DNA of 64,000 bases from Actinacidiphila glaucinigra (GTDB taxonomy: Bacteria > Actinomycetota > Actinomycetes > Streptomycetales > Streptomycetaceae). The stretch's first letter is position 1, and each line of letters opens with the position of its first letter. The stretch is taken from assembly GCF_900188405.1 (NCBI RefSeq), contig NZ_FZOF01000001.1, positions 682,001 to 746,000 on the forward strand, in the 5' to 3' direction. The notes beneath the pieces are model-generated. The model was not told the DNA's origin, searched no databases, and was given only the letters and a program-made list of their open reading frames with translations. A program made the position numbers and the translations under genes. Of the stretch, positions 30,990 to 43,184 are shown in pieces.

Positions 30990-31757
30990 ATGGCCGACGA
31001 CGTGACGACCACCGCTGCACGGTTCGCCGACGAGGCGAGGACGGTGATCGACCGCGTGGTCGCCGCCAACAAGGACTCCGTGGCCGCCGCCGCCCGGCTG
31101 CTGGCCGACTGCGTCGCCGCGGACGGCATCGTCCAGGCCTTCGGGACCGGCCACTCGCAGGCCACGGCGCTGGAGATCGCCGGACGCGCCGGCGGGCTGA
31201 TCCCCACCAACCGCATCGGGCTGTCGGACCTGGTGGCCCGCGGCGGCGAGGACCTCTCCGTGCTCTCCGACCCGCTGCTGGAGCGGTCGCCGGGGCTCGG
31301 CAAGCGGCTCTACGAGCTGGCCGCCCCGCATCCGCGGGACGTCTTCGTGGTGATCTCCAACTCCGGCGTCAACAACTCGATCGTCGACTTCGCCCTGCAC
31401 GTGAAGGAGGCGGGCCACCCGCTGATCGCCCTCACCTCGCTGCAGCACACCCGTTCCGTCCCGGCGCTGCACGCCAGCGGCAAGCACCTGGCCGACGTCG
31501 CCGACGTCGTCCTGGACAACGGGGCGCCGATGGGTGACGCGCTGCTCCCGCTGCCCGACGGCGGGTCGCTGTGCGGGATCTCCACGATCACCTCGGCCAT
31601 GCTCGTCCAGATGACCGTGGCCGAGGCCGTCGGCCTGATGACCGCCGAGGGCCACCAGGCACCGGTGTACGTCTCGGCCAACGTCCCCGGCGGCTTCGAG
31701 CGCAACCTCGTCCTGGAGCGCCACTACGGGGAGCGGCTGCACCGCGGAGGGTTCTGA
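30990..31757 (+). CDS. SIS-domain sugar-phosphate-binding protein
   Basis: The 255-aa protein is a single SIS (sugar isomerase) domain. 'GIVQAFGTGHSQATALEIAGRAGG' is the phosphosugar-binding loop, and 'VFVVISNSGVNNSIVDFALHVKEAGHPLIALTS' is the second SIS strand-loop. No helix-turn-helix is present, so it is not an RpiR regulator. Homologues bind or isomerise amino-sugar phosphates and are placed near GlcNAc kinases. The dre-like operator upstream and the kinase gene 131 bp before it suggest a role in GlcNAc or N-acetylmuramate use. The reaction itself is unproven. Confidence 0.78.
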   Translation: MADDVTTTAARFADEARTVIDRVVAANKDSVAAAARLLADCVAADGIVQAFGTGHSQATALEIAGRAGGLIPTNRIGLSDLVARGGEDLSVLSDPLLERSPGLGKRLYELAAPHPRDVFVVISNSGVNNSIVDFALHVKEAGHPLIALTSLQHTRSVPALHASGKHLADVADVVLDNGAPMGDALLPLPDGGSLCGISTITSAMLVQMTVAEAVGLMTAEGHQAPVYVSANVPGGFERNLVLERHYGERLHRGGF

Positions 31758-31835
31758 CCTGGGCGTACGCGGCGTTGTCAGTGGCCCCCGCTACGGTCTG
31801 TGACGAAAGTCGAGGACCGGTGAGCGGGGGTTTCC

Positions 31836-33089
31836 ATGAGCGTCGGCATCGCGTACGGCACCGAGCACGCGCCCGCGTGGCGGGGCGGGTTCGGGCGGCT
31901 GTGGACGGCCGCCGCGGTCTCGCGGTTGGGGGACGGGCTGCGGGCTGCGGCGCTGCCGCTGCTCGCCGTGGGCCTGACCGACTCCCCGCTGCTGGTCTCG
32001 CTCGTCACCGCCGCGGGCTATGTGCCCTGGCTTTTCTTCGGGCTGCTCGGCGGGGCCGTGGCCGACCGGGTGGACCAGCGGCGTGCCATGTGGGCCGTGG
32101 ACGCCGTACGGGGCGCGCTCACGGCCGCCTTCGCGCTCGCGGTGTGGCTGGACGGGGCGGGCATCGCGCTGCTGCTCGTGCTGGCGTTCGCCCTCACCAC
32201 GCTGCAGACCCTCTTCGACAACGCCACGACCTCCCTGCTGCCGGCTGTCGTGCCCTCCCGCGCACTCGGCCGTGCCAACGCCCGGTTGATGACGGCTCAG
32301 ACCACGGCCGCGACCTTCCTCGCCGCGCCCCTGGGCCCGGTGCTGTTCGGTCTCACGGCCGCGCTGCCGTTCGGGGTGGACGCCCTCAGCTACGCGGTCG
32401 CGGCCCTGCTGGTGGCATCGCTGCGACTGCCCGCGCCCGAGCGGGCCGTACGGGCGGCCGGCCGCACACTGCGGCAGGACATCGCCGAGGGGATACGCGT
32501 GCTGCGGCGGGACCGAGTGCTGCGGGCGCTGTGCACGGCCAACACCGTGGTCAACGTGGGCATCGGCGCCCTGGTGGCGACCCTCGTCCTCCAGGTCACC
32601 GGCTGGCTCCACGCCGGGCACACGGGATACGCCGTCGTCCTGGTCGCCTACGGAGCGGGCAGCGTGGCCGGGGGAGCGGCCGCCGGGCGGCTCTCGGCGC
32701 TGCTGGGCGGCCGTGTCAGGAGCCTCGCGCCGGGCCTGGCCCTGCAGGCCGGCTGCCTGGTCCTGGCCGGCACTGTGCGCTCCCTGGCGGTGACCGCGGC
32801 CGCCCTGGCCGTCTTCGGCGCCCTCGGCATGGTGTGGAACGTCAACGAGACCACCCTGATGCAGCAGCGCACGCCCGAGAAGTTGCTGGGCCGGGTGAGC
32901 GCGGCCATGCGCACCCTGGGAGTCGCGGGGGCACCGCTGGGAGCCCTGCTGGGCGGCGCCACGGCGCAGATCCTCGGTCCGAACACCCCGCTGCTGCTCG
33001 CGGCCGCTCTGGTGGGCTGCGCGTTGCCGGCTCTTCGTCCGATCGTCACCACGCCCGACGGCGGACGTGAAAGAACGACGCGCAAGTAA
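31836..33089 (+). CDS. MFS exporter of the enterobactin-exporter (MFS_3) type
   Basis: The 417-aa protein has about twelve membrane helices. Start motif '[25 protein letters not shown]' and loop '[22 protein letters not shown]' match the MFS_3 branch that exports macrolides, siderophores and other small molecules. '[25 protein letters not shown]' is a further family landmark. The substrate cannot be predicted, and no biosynthetic genes are near. The ATG at 31836 is chosen; an in-frame alternative GTG lies 15 bp earlier. It is 78 bp after the SIS gene and ends 46 bp before pgi. Confidence 0.83.
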   Translation: MSVGIAYGTEHAPAWRGGFGRLWTAAAVSRLGDGLRAAALPLLAVGLTDSPLLVSLVTAAGYVPWLFFGLLGGAVADRVDQRRAMWAVDAVRGALTAAFALAVWLDGAGIALLLVLAFALTTLQTLFDNATTSLLPAVVPSRALGRANARLMTAQTTAATFLAAPLGPVLFGLTAALPFGVDALSYAVAALLVASLRLPAPERAVRAAGRTLRQDIAEGIRVLRRDRVLRALCTANTVVNVGIGALVATLVLQVTGWLHAGHTGYAVVLVAYGAGSVAGGAAAGRLSALLGGRVRSLAPGLALQAGCLVLAGTVRSLAVTAAALAVFGALGMVWNVNETTLMQQRTPEKLLGRVSAAMRTLGVAGAPLGALLGGATAQILGPNTPLLLAAALVGCALPALRPIVTTPDGGRERTTRK

Positions 33090-33135
33090 TCAACTAGTTT
33101 GGACCTGCAGCAGGAGGACGAGGAGAAGTGGACTG

Positions 33136-34797
33136 ATGTCCGATACCAACACGCAGGGCCGAACCCGTCTCGACCAGCGGCCCGAGTGGCACGCGCTCGC
33201 CGAGCACCGCGAGGAGCTGGGCGCGACCCACCTGCGGGAGCTGTTCGACACCGACCCGGACCGCGCCCGGCGCTACACCGTGCAGGTCGGCGATCTCCAT
33301 CTGGACTACTCCAAGCACCTTGTGACCGACGAGACGCTGCGTCTGCTGCGCGACCTCGCGGCGGCCACCGGAGTCGCCGAGCTGCGGGAGGCCATGTTCC
33401 GCGGCGAGAAGATCAACGTCACCGAGGACCGCGCCGTGCTGCACACGGCGCTGCGCGCCCCCCTGTCGACCGAGATCACGGTCGACGGGGTCAACGTGGT
33501 GCCCGGGGTCCACCATGTGCTCACCAGGATGGGGAGTTTCGCCCACTCCGTCCGCACGGGCAAGTGGGTCGGCTCGACCGGACGCCGCATCAAGAACGTG
33601 GTGAACATCGGCATCGGCGGTTCCGACCTGGGACCGGCGATGGCCTACGAGGTGCTGCGGCCGTACACCGACCGCGAGCTCACCTTCCGCTTCGTCTCCA
33701 ACGTGGACGGCTCCGACCTCCACGAGGCGCTGCACGGCCTGGACCCCGCCGAGACGCTGTTCATCGTCGCGTCGAAGACGTTCACCACCATCGAGACCAT
33801 CACCAACGCCACCTCGGCGCGCGAATGGCTGCTCGACGGGCTCGGCGGCGACGAGAACGCGGTGCGCTTCCACTTCGTGGCGGTGTCCACGAACGCGGCG
33901 GAGGTCTCCAAGTTCGGCATCGACACCGACAACATGTTCGAGTTCTGGGACTGGGTCGGCGGCCGCTACTCGTACCCGTCCGCGATCGGGCTCTCGCTGA
34001 TGATCGCCCTCGGCGAGGAGCAGTTCCGGGAGATGCTGGCCGGCTTCCACCTGGTCGACGAGCACTTCCGCACCGCCCCTCCAGAGGCCAACGCGCCGCT
34101 GCTGATGGGCCTGCTGGGCGTCTGGTACGGCCAGTTCTTCGACGCCCAGGCGCACGCGGTCCTGCCGTACAGCCACTACCTGTCGAGGTTCACGGCCTAC
34201 CTCCAGCAGCTCGACATGGAGTCCAACGGCAAGTACGTGGACCGCGAGGGACGGCCCGTCGACTGGCAGACCGGCCCGGTCGTGTGGGGCACGCCCGGCA
34301 CCAACGGGCAGCACGCCTACTACCAGTTGCTGCACCAGGGCACGAAGTTCATCCCCGCGGACTTCATCGGCTTCGCCAACCCGGTCGGCGAGCTCGAGCC
34401 GGCCTTCGCCGCCCAGCACGACCTGCTCATGGCCAACTTCTTCGCCCAGACGCAGGCGCTGGCCTTCGGCAAGACCAGCGAGGAGGTCCGCGCCGAGGGC
34501 GTCCCGGAGGAGCAGGTCCCGCACCGCACCTTCCGCGGCAACCACCCGACGACGACCATCCTCGCCAAGGAGCTGACCCCGTCCGTGCTGGGCCAGCTGG
34601 TGGCGCTGTACGAGCACAAGGTCTTCGTCCAGGGCGCGGTCTGGAACATCGACTCCTTCGACCAGTGGGGCGTCGAGCTGGGCAAGGTCCTCGCCAAGCG
34701 CGTGGAGCCCGCGCTGACCGAGGGCGCCGAGGTCGCCGGCCTGGACGCTTCCTCGAAGGCCCTCGTGGCCACCTACCGGTCGCTGCGCGGCCGCTGA
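33136..34797 (+). CDS. pgi: Glucose-6-phosphate isomerase
   Basis: Interconverts glucose-6-phosphate and fructose-6-phosphate, joining glycolysis to the pentose-phosphate genes downstream. The ATG at 33136 with an upstream GAGGAGAAG gives 553 aa. Conserved segments are '[16 protein letters not shown]', '[15 protein letters not shown]' (phosphate loop), '[21 protein letters not shown]' (signature 1), '[19 protein letters not shown]' (catalytic Glu/His region) and '[19 protein letters not shown]' (signature 2). Length matches the bacterial long-form enzyme. It is transcribed toward the pentose-phosphate operon and shares a powerful terminator with it. Confidence 0.98.
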   Translation: MSDTNTQGRTRLDQRPEWHALAEHREELGATHLRELFDTDPDRARRYTVQVGDLHLDYSKHLVTDETLRLLRDLAAATGVAELREAMFRGEKINVTEDRAVLHTALRAPLSTEITVDGVNVVPGVHHVLTRMGSFAHSVRTGKWVGSTGRRIKNVVNIGIGGSDLGPAMAYEVLRPYTDRELTFRFVSNVDGSDLHEALHGLDPAETLFIVASKTFTTIETITNATSAREWLLDGLGGDENAVRFHFVAVSTNAAEVSKFGIDTDNMFEFWDWVGGRYSYPSAIGLSLMIALGEEQFREMLAGFHLVDEHFRTAPPEANAPLLMGLLGVWYGQFFDAQAHAVLPYSHYLSRFTAYLQQLDMESNGKYVDREGRPVDWQTGPVVWGTPGTNGQHAYYQLLHQGTKFIPADFIGFANPVGELEPAFAAQHDLLMANFFAQTQALAFGKTSEEVRAEGVPEEQVPHRTFRGNHPTTTILAKELTPSVLGQLVALYEHKVFVQGAVWNIDSFDQWGVELGKVLAKRVEPALTEGAEVAGLDASSKALVATYRSLRGR

Positions 34798-34800
34798 GGC

Positions 34801-34874
34801 GGACGACGCACAAACGAAAGACGCCGGGCGGACTCCTCGGAGCCCGCCCGGCGTCTTTCGTTTGCGCGTCGTCC
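34801..34874. terminator. Near-perfect 31-bp bidirectional terminator between pgi and pgl
   Basis: The arm 34801-34831 pairs with 34844-34874 with one mismatch, and a further 3-bp stem with a CTCG tetraloop tops it. The sides contain AACGAAAGACGCCGGGC and its complement, giving a T-rich CTTTCGTTT exit on each strand. It starts 4 bp after the pgi stop and ends 17 bp before the pgl stop, so it can stop both convergent transcripts. Confidence 0.9.
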
Positions 34875-34890
34875 CGCGCCGGTCACCGCC

Positions 34891-35673
34891 TCACGGGGAG
34901 GACGGCGGGTACAGCTGCGGGGGCAACTTCGCTGCGGCCGTACGGTCGAGCAGCCACAGCGTGCGGGCCCGCCCGTGGGCACCCGCCGCCGGGGCCTGGA
35001 TCTCACCGGGCCCGGACAGGGCGATGGCCACGGCGCCCGCCTTGTCCTCGCCCGCCGCCAGCAGCCAGACCTCGCGGGCGGCACGGATGGCGGGCAGGGT
35101 GAGCGAGATCCGGGTCGGCGGCGGCTTGGGGGAGCCGTGCACGCCCACGACGGTGCGCTCGGTCTCGCGGACCCCCGGATGCCCGGGGAACAGCGAGGCC
35201 ACGTGCGTGTCAGGACCCACACCGAGCATCAGTACGTCGAAGGAGGGCACCGGCCCGTGGTCCTCGGGACCGGCCGCCTCCGCCAGTTCCCGCGCGTAGG
35301 CCTCCGCGGCGGCGTCCGCGTCGTTGCCGAGCGGGCCGTCCGAGGGCGGCATTGCGTGCACCCGCGCCGGGTCGACCGGAACCGCGTCGAGCAGGGCCTC
35401 ACGGGCCTGGGTCTCGTTGCGCTCCGGGTCGCCCGAGGGCAGGAACCGCTCGTCGCCCCACCACAGATCCAGCCGCGCCCAGTCCACCGCGTCCCGGGCC
35501 GGCGAGGCGGCCAGGGCTGCGAGCAGGGCGTTGCCGTTGCGTCCGCCGGTGAGCACCACCGAGGCGGAGCCGCGCGCGGCCTGGGCGTCCACGATCTTCG
35601 TGATCAACCGGGCCGCCGCGGCCTGCGCCATCAGCTCCTTGTCCCGGTGGACCACCACCTGGGGCGCGGTCAC
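34891..35673 (-). CDS. pgl: 6-phosphogluconolactonase
   Basis: Hydrolyses 6-phosphogluconolactone in the oxidative pentose-phosphate pathway. The 260-aa DevB-type protein starts at a GTG that overlaps the opcA stop (GTGA). Family motifs are 'SVVLTGGRNGNALLAAL' (phosphate-binding loop), 'WWGDERFLPSGDPERNETQAREALL' and 'DVLMLGVGPDTHVASLFPGHP'. It is the last gene of the tkt-tal-zwf-opcA-pgl set transcribed leftward, and the strong terminator follows. Assignment is firm from motifs and context. Confidence 0.95.
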   Translation of the reverse strand: MTAPQVVVHRDKELMAQAAAARLITKIVDAQAARGSASVVLTGGRNGNALLAALAASPARDAVDWARLDLWWGDERFLPSGDPERNETQAREALLDAVPVDPARVHAMPPSDGPLGNDADAAAEAYARELAEAAGPEDHGPVPSFDVLMLGVGPDTHVASLFPGHPGVRETERTVVGVHGSPKPPPTRISLTLPAIRAAREVWLLAAGEDKAGAVAIALSGPGEIQAPAAGAHGRARTLWLLDRTAAAKLPPQLYPPSSP

Positions 35674-36677
35674 CGGGCGGCCGCCTTCTTGCCGGAGCCG
35701 CCGTCCTGGCCGGTTCCCGCCGCCGCGGCGGCCGGTTCGGCCGTCTCCTCGGCGTGCGCGAGCCGGTCCACGCCGAACTTCACCGCCGCCGCGTACGCCT
35801 CGTCGGGGTCGAGCCGGCGCAGCTCCTCGGCGATCAGATCCGAGGTCGCCCGCCGCTGCAGCGCCACGTGCCGGTCCGGCTGGCCCGGGATGGCGAGCTC
35901 GGCCAGTGAGCCGGTGGGCCGGTCAAGGCAGATCTCGCCGTCCGCGGTCGCCAGCCGTACGGCGGTGATGCCGGGGCCGTCGGAGACCTTCCGCCTGACG
36001 GGCACGCCGAGTCGCCGGGCGAGCCACAGCCCGAGCAGTTCCGTGCTCGGGTTGTACGCCTCGCCCTCGACGACGGCGCCCTTGACCGCGGCCTGCTTCT
36101 GGTCCAGGGCCGCGGCCAGCACGCTGCGCCACGGGGTGATCCGGGTCCAGGCGAGGTCGGTGTCGCCGGGGGCGTACGTCGCGGCACGCAGCCCCAGTGC
36201 GGCGACCGGGTCCTCGGTGGCCGCCGCGTCGGTGATCCGGCGCGCCGCGAGCTGGCCCAGCAGGTCCTCGGCGGGGTTCGCCGGGGCGTCCTCGGGCCAC
36301 CAGACGACCACGGGGGCGTCGGGCAGCAGCAGCGGCAGCACGACGCTCTCGGCGTGGTCGGCGAGTTCGCCGTGCAGGCGGAGCAGGACGATCTCGCCGG
36401 TGCCGGACTCGCCGCCGACGCGCACCTCGGCGTCGAGGCGGGCGCTGCGCCGGTCGCGGGGGGAGCGGCCGGGCCGCTTGATGACGACCAGGATGCGCGA
36501 GGGGTGCTCGCGCGAGGCGTCGGAGGCGGCCTTGAGGGCGTCGTAGTGGTTGCCCTCGTCGGTGACGATCACCAGGGTGAGCACCATGCCGACCGCCGGG
36601 CTGCCGATCGACCTCCGCGCCTTGATCAGCGCCGAGTTGATCTTGCTTGAGGTGGTCTCGGTCAGATCGATGTTCAT
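35670..36677 (-). CDS. opcA: Glucose-6-phosphate dehydrogenase assembly protein OpcA
   Basis: Actinobacterial and cyanobacterial partner needed for assembly or allosteric activation of glucose-6-phosphate dehydrogenase. The 335-aa protein begins 'MNIDLTETTSSKINSALIKARR', with 'PAVGMVLTLVIVT', 'HPSRILVVIKRPGR' and 'LLLPDAPVVVWWPEDAP', all typical of the family. The C-terminus has an Ala/Gly-rich low-complexity tail. It overlaps zwf (ATGA) and pgl (GTGA) by 4 bp each, so the three are translationally coupled, in keeping with a physical complex with Zwf. Confidence 0.95.
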   Translation of the reverse strand: MNIDLTETTSSKINSALIKARRSIGSPAVGMVLTLVIVTDEGNHYDALKAASDASREHPSRILVVIKRPGRSPRDRRSARLDAEVRVGGESGTGEIVLLRLHGELADHAESVVLPLLLPDAPVVVWWPEDAPANPAEDLLGQLAARRITDAAATEDPVAALGLRAATYAPGDTDLAWTRITPWRSVLAAALDQKQAAVKGAVVEGEAYNPSTELLGLWLARRLGVPVRRKVSDGPGITAVRLATADGEICLDRPTGSLAELAIPGQPDRHVALQRRATSDLIAEELRRLDPDEAYAAAVKFGVDRLAHAEETAEPAAAAAGTGQDGGSGKKAAAR

Positions 36678-38197
36678 GGCCGGCGCCAGCTCCTGCCGTC
36701 TCGTGCGAGCATCTCGTCCGCCGCCTTCGGACCCCAGGTACCCGCGGTGTACTGCTCGGGCTTGCCGTGCCGGTCCCAGTACTCCTCGATCGGATCCAGG
36801 ATCCGCCAGGACTCCTCCACCTCCTGCGGCCGCGGGAAGAGGTTGGCGTCGCCGAGCAGGACGTCCAGGATCAGCCGTTCGTAGGCCTCCGGGCTGGACT
36901 CGGTGAAGGACTCGCCGTAGGCGAAGTCCATCGTCACGTCCCGGATCTCCATCGAGGTGCCCGGAACCTTGGAACCGAACCTGATCGTCACGCCCTCGTC
37001 CGGCTGGACGCGGATGACCAGGGCGTTCTGCCCCAGCTCCTCGGTCGCGGTGTTGTCGAACGGGGAGTGCGGGGCGCGCTGGAAGACGACCGCGATCTCG
37101 GTGACGCGGCGGCCCAGGCGCTTGCCGGCGCGCAGGTAGAACGGGACCCCCGCCCAGCGGCGGTTGTCGATCCCCAGCTTGATCGCGGCGTAGGTGTCGG
37201 TCCTGGACTTGGCGTCGATGCCCTCCTCCTCCAGGTAGCCGAGCACCTCCTCCCCGCCCTGCCAGCCGTGCGCGTACTGGCCGCGCACCGTGTGCCCGCC
37301 CAGGTCACCCGGCAGCCGGACCGCCTGCAGCACCTTCAGCTTCTCCTGCACCAGCGACGTGGCCTCGAAGCACGACGGCTCCTCCATGGCGGTCAGCGCG
37401 AGGAGTTGGAGGAGGTGGTTCTGGATGACGTCGCGTGCGGCGCCGATGCCGTCGTAGTAGCCGGCGCGGCCGCCGATGCCGATGTCCTCGGCCATCGTGA
37501 TCTGCACGTGGTCGACGTAGGAGCGGTTCCACAGCGGCTCGAACATCGTGTTGGCGAAGCGCAGCGCCAGGATGTTCTGGACCGTCTCCTTGCCCAGGTA
37601 GTGGTCGATCCGGAAGACCTCCGCGGACCGGAAGACCTGGTGGACCACCCGGTTGAGCTCCTGGGCACTGGCCAGGTCGTGCCCGAAGGGCTTCTCGATG
37701 ACCGCCCGGCGCCAGGATCCCTCGGGAGGATCGGACAGCCCGTGCTTCTTCAGCTGCTGGACCACGCTCGGGAAGAACTTGGGCGGCACCGAGAGGTAGA
37801 AGGCGAAGTTGCCGCCCGTACCGCGGGCCTTGTCCAGTTCGTCGACCGTGGCGCGCAGCTTCTCGAAGGCCTGGTCGTCGCCGAAGTCGCCGGGGACGAA
37901 CCGCATCCCCTCGGAGAGCTGCTGCCAGACCTCCTCGCGGAAGGGGGTGCGCGCGTGTTCCTTGACGGAGTCGTGGACGACCTGCGCGAAGTCCTCGTCC
38001 GCCCAGTCGCGGCGGGCGAAGCCGACGAGCGAGAAGCCCGGCGGCAGCAGCCCGCGGTTGGCGAGGTCGTACACGGCGGGCATCAGCTTTTTACGTGACA
38101 AATCGCCCGTGACGCCGAAGATCACCAGGCCCGACGGCCCCGCGATGCGCGGGAGCCGTCGGTCCGATGCGTCACGCAGCGGGTTGGCGCTGCTCAA
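36674..38197 (-). CDS. zwf: Glucose-6-phosphate 1-dehydrogenase
   Basis: First enzyme of the oxidative pentose-phosphate pathway, making NADPH. The 507-aa protein has 'FGVTGDLSRKKLMPAVYDL' (dinucleotide fold), 'EKPFGHDLASAQELN' and the active-site signature 'RIDHYLGKETVQNIL'. The reading frame opens at a TTG (38197-38195), with AAGGAGG 10 nt upstream and only 5 bp after the tal stop; no better ATG or GTG precedes the Rossmann fold, so a rare TTG start is likely. It is coupled to opcA by ATGA. Confidence 0.96.
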   Translation of the reverse strand: MSSANPLRDASDRRLPRIAGPSGLVIFGVTGDLSRKKLMPAVYDLANRGLLPPGFSLVGFARRDWADEDFAQVVHDSVKEHARTPFREEVWQQLSEGMRFVPGDFGDDQAFEKLRATVDELDKARGTGGNFAFYLSVPPKFFPSVVQQLKKHGLSDPPEGSWRRAVIEKPFGHDLASAQELNRVVHQVFRSAEVFRIDHYLGKETVQNILALRFANTMFEPLWNRSYVDHVQITMAEDIGIGGRAGYYDGIGAARDVIQNHLLQLLALTAMEEPSCFEATSLVQEKLKVLQAVRLPGDLGGHTVRGQYAHGWQGGEEVLGYLEEEGIDAKSRTDTYAAIKLGIDNRRWAGVPFYLRAGKRLGRRVTEIAVVFQRAPHSPFDNTATEELGQNALVIRVQPDEGVTIRFGSKVPGTSMEIRDVTMDFAYGESFTESSPEAYERLILDVLLGDANLFPRPQEVEESWRILDPIEEYWDRHGKPEQYTAGTWGPKAADEMLARDGRSWRRP

Positions 38198-38202
38198 CGT
38201 GC

Positions 38203-39321
38203 TTACGCCTCCTTCGGCGCCAGGCGCTTGAGCTCGGCCTCGGTCGAGCCCAGCAGCTCGTTCCAGGACACCGCGAACTTCTCGACGCCCTCGTCCTCCA
38301 GCAGCTGGACGACGTCGTCGTACGAGATGCCGAGCGCGCCGATCGCGTCCAGCTCGCCCTGGGACTGCTCGTACGTGCCGCGGATGGTGTCCCCGGTCAC
38401 CTCACCGTGGTCGGCGACCGCGTCCAGCGTGGCCTCGGGCATGGTGTTGACGATGCCAGGGGCGACCAGCTCGGTCACGTACAGGGTGTCCGGGTAGGCC
38501 GGGTCCTTCACGCCGGTGGAGGCCCACAGCGGACGCTGCTTGTGCGCGCCCTCACGCTCCAGCGCCTGCCAGCGGTCGGAGGAGAAGACCTCCTCGTACG
38601 CCTGGTAGGCCAGCCGGGCGTTGGCGACGGCGGCCTTGCCCTTGAGGGCCTTGGCCTCGTCGCTGCCCAGCTTCTCCAGGCGCTTGTCGATCTCGGTGTC
38701 CACGCGCGACACGAAGAAGGAGGCCACCGAGCGGATCAGGGAGAGGTCCAGGCCCGCGGCCCGGGCCTTCTCCAGGCCCGCCAGGTAGGCGTCCATGACC
38801 TCGCGGTAGCGCTCCAGCGAGAAGATCAGCGTGACGTTGACGCTGATGCCCCGGCCGATCACCTCGGTGATGGCCGGCAGGCCCGCCTTGGTCGCCGGGA
38901 TCTTGATCAGGGTGTTGGGCCGGTCCACCAGCCAGGCCAGCTGCTTGGCCTCGGCGATGGTGGCGGCGGTGTTGTGGGCCAGACGCGGGTCGACCTCGAT
39001 CGACACCCGGCCGTCCTGGCCGCCGCTGGCCTCGTACAGCGGGCGCAGCACGTCGGCGGCGTCCCGTACGTCCGCGGTCGTGATCATCCGCAGTGCCTCG
39101 TCCACCGTCAGCTTGCGCGCGGCGAGGTCGGTGAGCTGCTGCTCGTAGCCGTCACCGCCGGCGATCGCCTTCTGGAAGATCGACGGGTTGGTGGTGACGC
39201 CGACCACGTGGCTCTGGTCCATGAGCTCGGCCAGGTTGCCGGAGGTGATCCGCTTACGGGACAGGTCGTCGAGCCAGATCGCCACGCCCTCGTCGGAGAG
39301 GCGCTTGAGTGCGTCTGTCAT
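38203..39321 (-). CDS. tal: Transaldolase
   Basis: Non-oxidative pentose-phosphate enzyme that transfers dihydroxyacetone units. The 372-aa product belongs to the longer actinobacterial transaldolase type. '[16 protein letters not shown]' is the N-terminal signature, and '[16 protein letters not shown]' carries the Schiff-base Lys. '[26 protein letters not shown]' is the following barrel strand. A GAGGAG ribosome site precedes the ATG. It lies 40 bp after tkt and 5 bp before zwf, so it is part of the same operon. Confidence 0.96.
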   Translation of the reverse strand: MTDALKRLSDEGVAIWLDDLSRKRITSGNLAELMDQSHVVGVTTNPSIFQKAIAGGDGYEQQLTDLAARKLTVDEALRMITTADVRDAADVLRPLYEASGGQDGRVSIEVDPRLAHNTAATIAEAKQLAWLVDRPNTLIKIPATKAGLPAITEVIGRGISVNVTLIFSLERYREVMDAYLAGLEKARAAGLDLSLIRSVASFFVSRVDTEIDKRLEKLGSDEAKALKGKAAVANARLAYQAYEEVFSSDRWQALEREGAHKQRPLWASTGVKDPAYPDTLYVTELVAPGIVNTMPEATLDAVADHGEVTGDTIRGTYEQSQGELDAIGALGISYDDVVQLLEDEGVEKFAVSWNELLGSTEAELKRLAPKEA

Positions 39322-39361
39322 GGGTTCTGCATCTCCTCTGTACGTCGTATGCGTCTGTGCG

Positions 39362-41440
<2,079 letters not shown>

Positions 41441-41787
41441 CTGAGAGGGCTCCTCTCCACATGTATTACGCCGGTGACGATGTGCACACCGGGCGTTGCC
41501 GAGCCTACCCCTGCACGTGCGTGCACCTTTTCGAGTGTGGGCTCGACGGCTGCGGCAACCGATCCCCGGGCAGCGGCATTCCCTCCCCGGCACCGGTGGT
41601 TTCACCAGCGTGCCCCGGTCAGCGTTTCTTCGCCTGTTGAACGCAGAACACCTTCAGGTTGCCCTTCTCTTGCGCTATGGAGGACAACACGTGGCACCCC
41701 CGAGCGCGGGCGGAGTATCCGCTACGTCTAAAGTGGCGTGGTACGCGCAAGCGGAGCCGCTTGCTGGACTTTTCCTCAGGGGTGTTC
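41441..41787. other. 347-bp divergent spacer between tkt and ctaB
   Basis: This spacer must hold promoters for both genes. It is less GC-rich than its surroundings around 41630-41780. An in-frame upstream ATG for ctaB at 41659 and a short ATGGAGGACAAC opening at 41677 are present but have no family similarity. No clear operator, terminator or small gene was recognised. Confidence 0.5.
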
Positions 41788-42732
41788 GTGACGGCCGTCG
41801 AATCCCGGCCCGCCGGAGCCATCGGGTCGAGCCACCGCCACCGGCCGTTCGGTGCCCGTGTGATGGCGTTCGTGGCGCTGACCAAGCCGCGCATCATCGA
41901 GCTGCTGCTCATCACGACGGTTCCGGTGATGTTCCTTGCGGCGGGCGGTGTCCCCGACCTCTGGCTGGTCGCGGCGACCATGATCGGCGGTTACATGTCG
42001 GCGGGCGGCGCGAACGCCCTCAACATGTACATCGACCGCGACATCGACGCGCTCATGCACCGTACGGAGCAGCGCCCGCTGGTCACCGGCATGGTCGCGC
42101 CGTGGGAGTGCCTGGTCTTCGGCATCACGCTTTCGGTGGTTTCCACCGCCTGGTTCTGGGTGCTCGTCAACCCCCTGTCGGCGGCGCTGTCCCTGGCGGC
42201 GATCCTCTACTACGTCTTCGTCTACACCCTCGGCCTCAAGCGCCGTACGGCCCAGAACATCGTCTGGGGCGGCATCGCCGGCTGCATGCAGGTGCTCATC
42301 GGCTGGTCGGCGGTGCGGAACGAGCTGGCCTGGGCGCCGTTCGTCCTCTTCCTCGTCCTCTTCTTCTGGACGCCGCCGCACTACTGGCCGCTGTCGATGA
42401 AGGTGAAGGACGACTACGAGCGCGTGGGCGTGCCCATGCTGCCGGTCGTGGCGGGCAACGTCGTGGTGGGGCGGCAGATCGTCATCTACAGCTGGGTGAT
42501 GGTGCTGGTCTCGCTCACGCTGTGGTGGCCGCTCGGTGCGGCGAGCTGGTTCTACGCGGTCGCCGCCGTGCTGCTGGGCGCCTTCTGGCTGGTCGAGGCG
42601 CACGCCCTGTACGGGCGGGCGAAGGCCGGTGTGGTCGGCGCCAAGCTCAAGGAGATGCGGCTGTTCCACTGGTCCATCACCTACGCGACGCTGCTGTTCG
42701 TCGCCGTCGCCGTGGACCCCTTCCTGCGCTGA
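41788..42732 (+). CDS. ctaB: Protohaem IX farnesyltransferase (haem O synthase)
   Basis: Membrane prenyltransferase that adds a farnesyl group to haem B, making haem O for cytochrome oxidase. The GTG at 41788 with CAGGGG upstream gives 314 aa; in-frame starts further upstream exist. About nine membrane helices are seen. '[21 protein letters not shown]' opens the UbiA-type core, '[22 protein letters not shown]' is the first polyprenyl-diphosphate/Mg2+ site, and '[25 protein letters not shown]' is the family's second conserved loop. ctaA, the next enzyme in the pathway, lies about 4.5 kb downstream on the opposite strand. Confidence 0.95.
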   Translation: MTAVESRPAGAIGSSHRHRPFGARVMAFVALTKPRIIELLLITTVPVMFLAAGGVPDLWLVAATMIGGYMSAGGANALNMYIDRDIDALMHRTEQRPLVTGMVAPWECLVFGITLSVVSTAWFWVLVNPLSAALSLAAILYYVFVYTLGLKRRTAQNIVWGGIAGCMQVLIGWSAVRNELAWAPFVLFLVLFFWTPPHYWPLSMKVKDDYERVGVPMLPVVAGNVVVGRQIVIYSWVMVLVSLTLWWPLGAASWFYAVAAVLLGAFWLVEAHALYGRAKAGVVGAKLKEMRLFHWSITYATLLFVAVAVDPFLR

Positions 42733-42743
42733 TTACCGGCGGG

Positions 42744-42749
42744 TAGCAT
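42744..42749 (+). promoter_or_regulatory. Candidate -10 element for a leaderless small gene
   Basis: TAGCAT lies 7 nt upstream of the ATG at 42757, which has no ribosome site. Leaderless initiation at that ATG is the simplest reading. Confidence 0.4.
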
Positions 42750-42756
42750 TCCTTTC

Positions 42757-43119
42757 ATGGCAGAGACCGAGGAAGCAGTCACCCAGGCCGCGGACCGCCG
42801 GGCCGCGGCCCGTGCCGAGCGCCGCGCCGCCCGCCTGGCGAAGCAGATCACCGCGTTCGCCAGGAGCCACGGCGGCGGCGCCGAGGGCCAGATCGCGTAC
42901 ATCGGCGAGGTCGGCACCCGCATCGTCCTCGTCGGTGAGAACGGCGAGTGGGGCGACCTGGTGGCCCCCACGTACGACATCGCGCGCAGCGCCGTGGAGC
43001 GCTCCGGGATCACCGTGCACGAGACCTTCGACGGAGACCTGGCGGCCAAGGTGCGCACCGGCCGCTACGAGTGGTCGCGGATGGCCGGGATCCAGATCGG
43101 CGGCCCCGCCAACACCTGA
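42757..43119 (+). CDS. Conserved actinobacterial hypothetical protein
   Basis: The 120-aa cytosolic protein has an Arg/Ala-rich helical N-terminus (~8-35) and a compact alpha/beta C-terminal half with 'GQIAYIGEVGTRIVLVGENGEWGDLVAP' and 'RTGRYEWSRMAGIQIG'. It has no signal peptide, membrane segment or catalytic motif. The small, conserved look suggests a real gene; function is unknown. It lies 24 bp after ctaB but probably has its own leaderless promoter. The following gene starts 65 bp downstream. Confidence 0.75.
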   Translation: MAETEEAVTQAADRRAAARAERRAARLAKQITAFARSHGGGAEGQIAYIGEVGTRIVLVGENGEWGDLVAPTYDIARSAVERSGITVHETFDGDLAAKVRTGRYEWSRMAGIQIGGPANT

Positions 43120-43184
43120 CGCCGGGCCCGCCCGTTAGGACCATGGGAGTGGTCCGGTCGACGGGTGGCAACGAGGAGGCGCCG

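Noticed and set aside
41597..41605. Longer tkt start at 41605
   Set aside because: The extra 55 residues are Arg/Cys-rich and unlike transketolase; GTG at 41440 has a GGAGAGGAG site.
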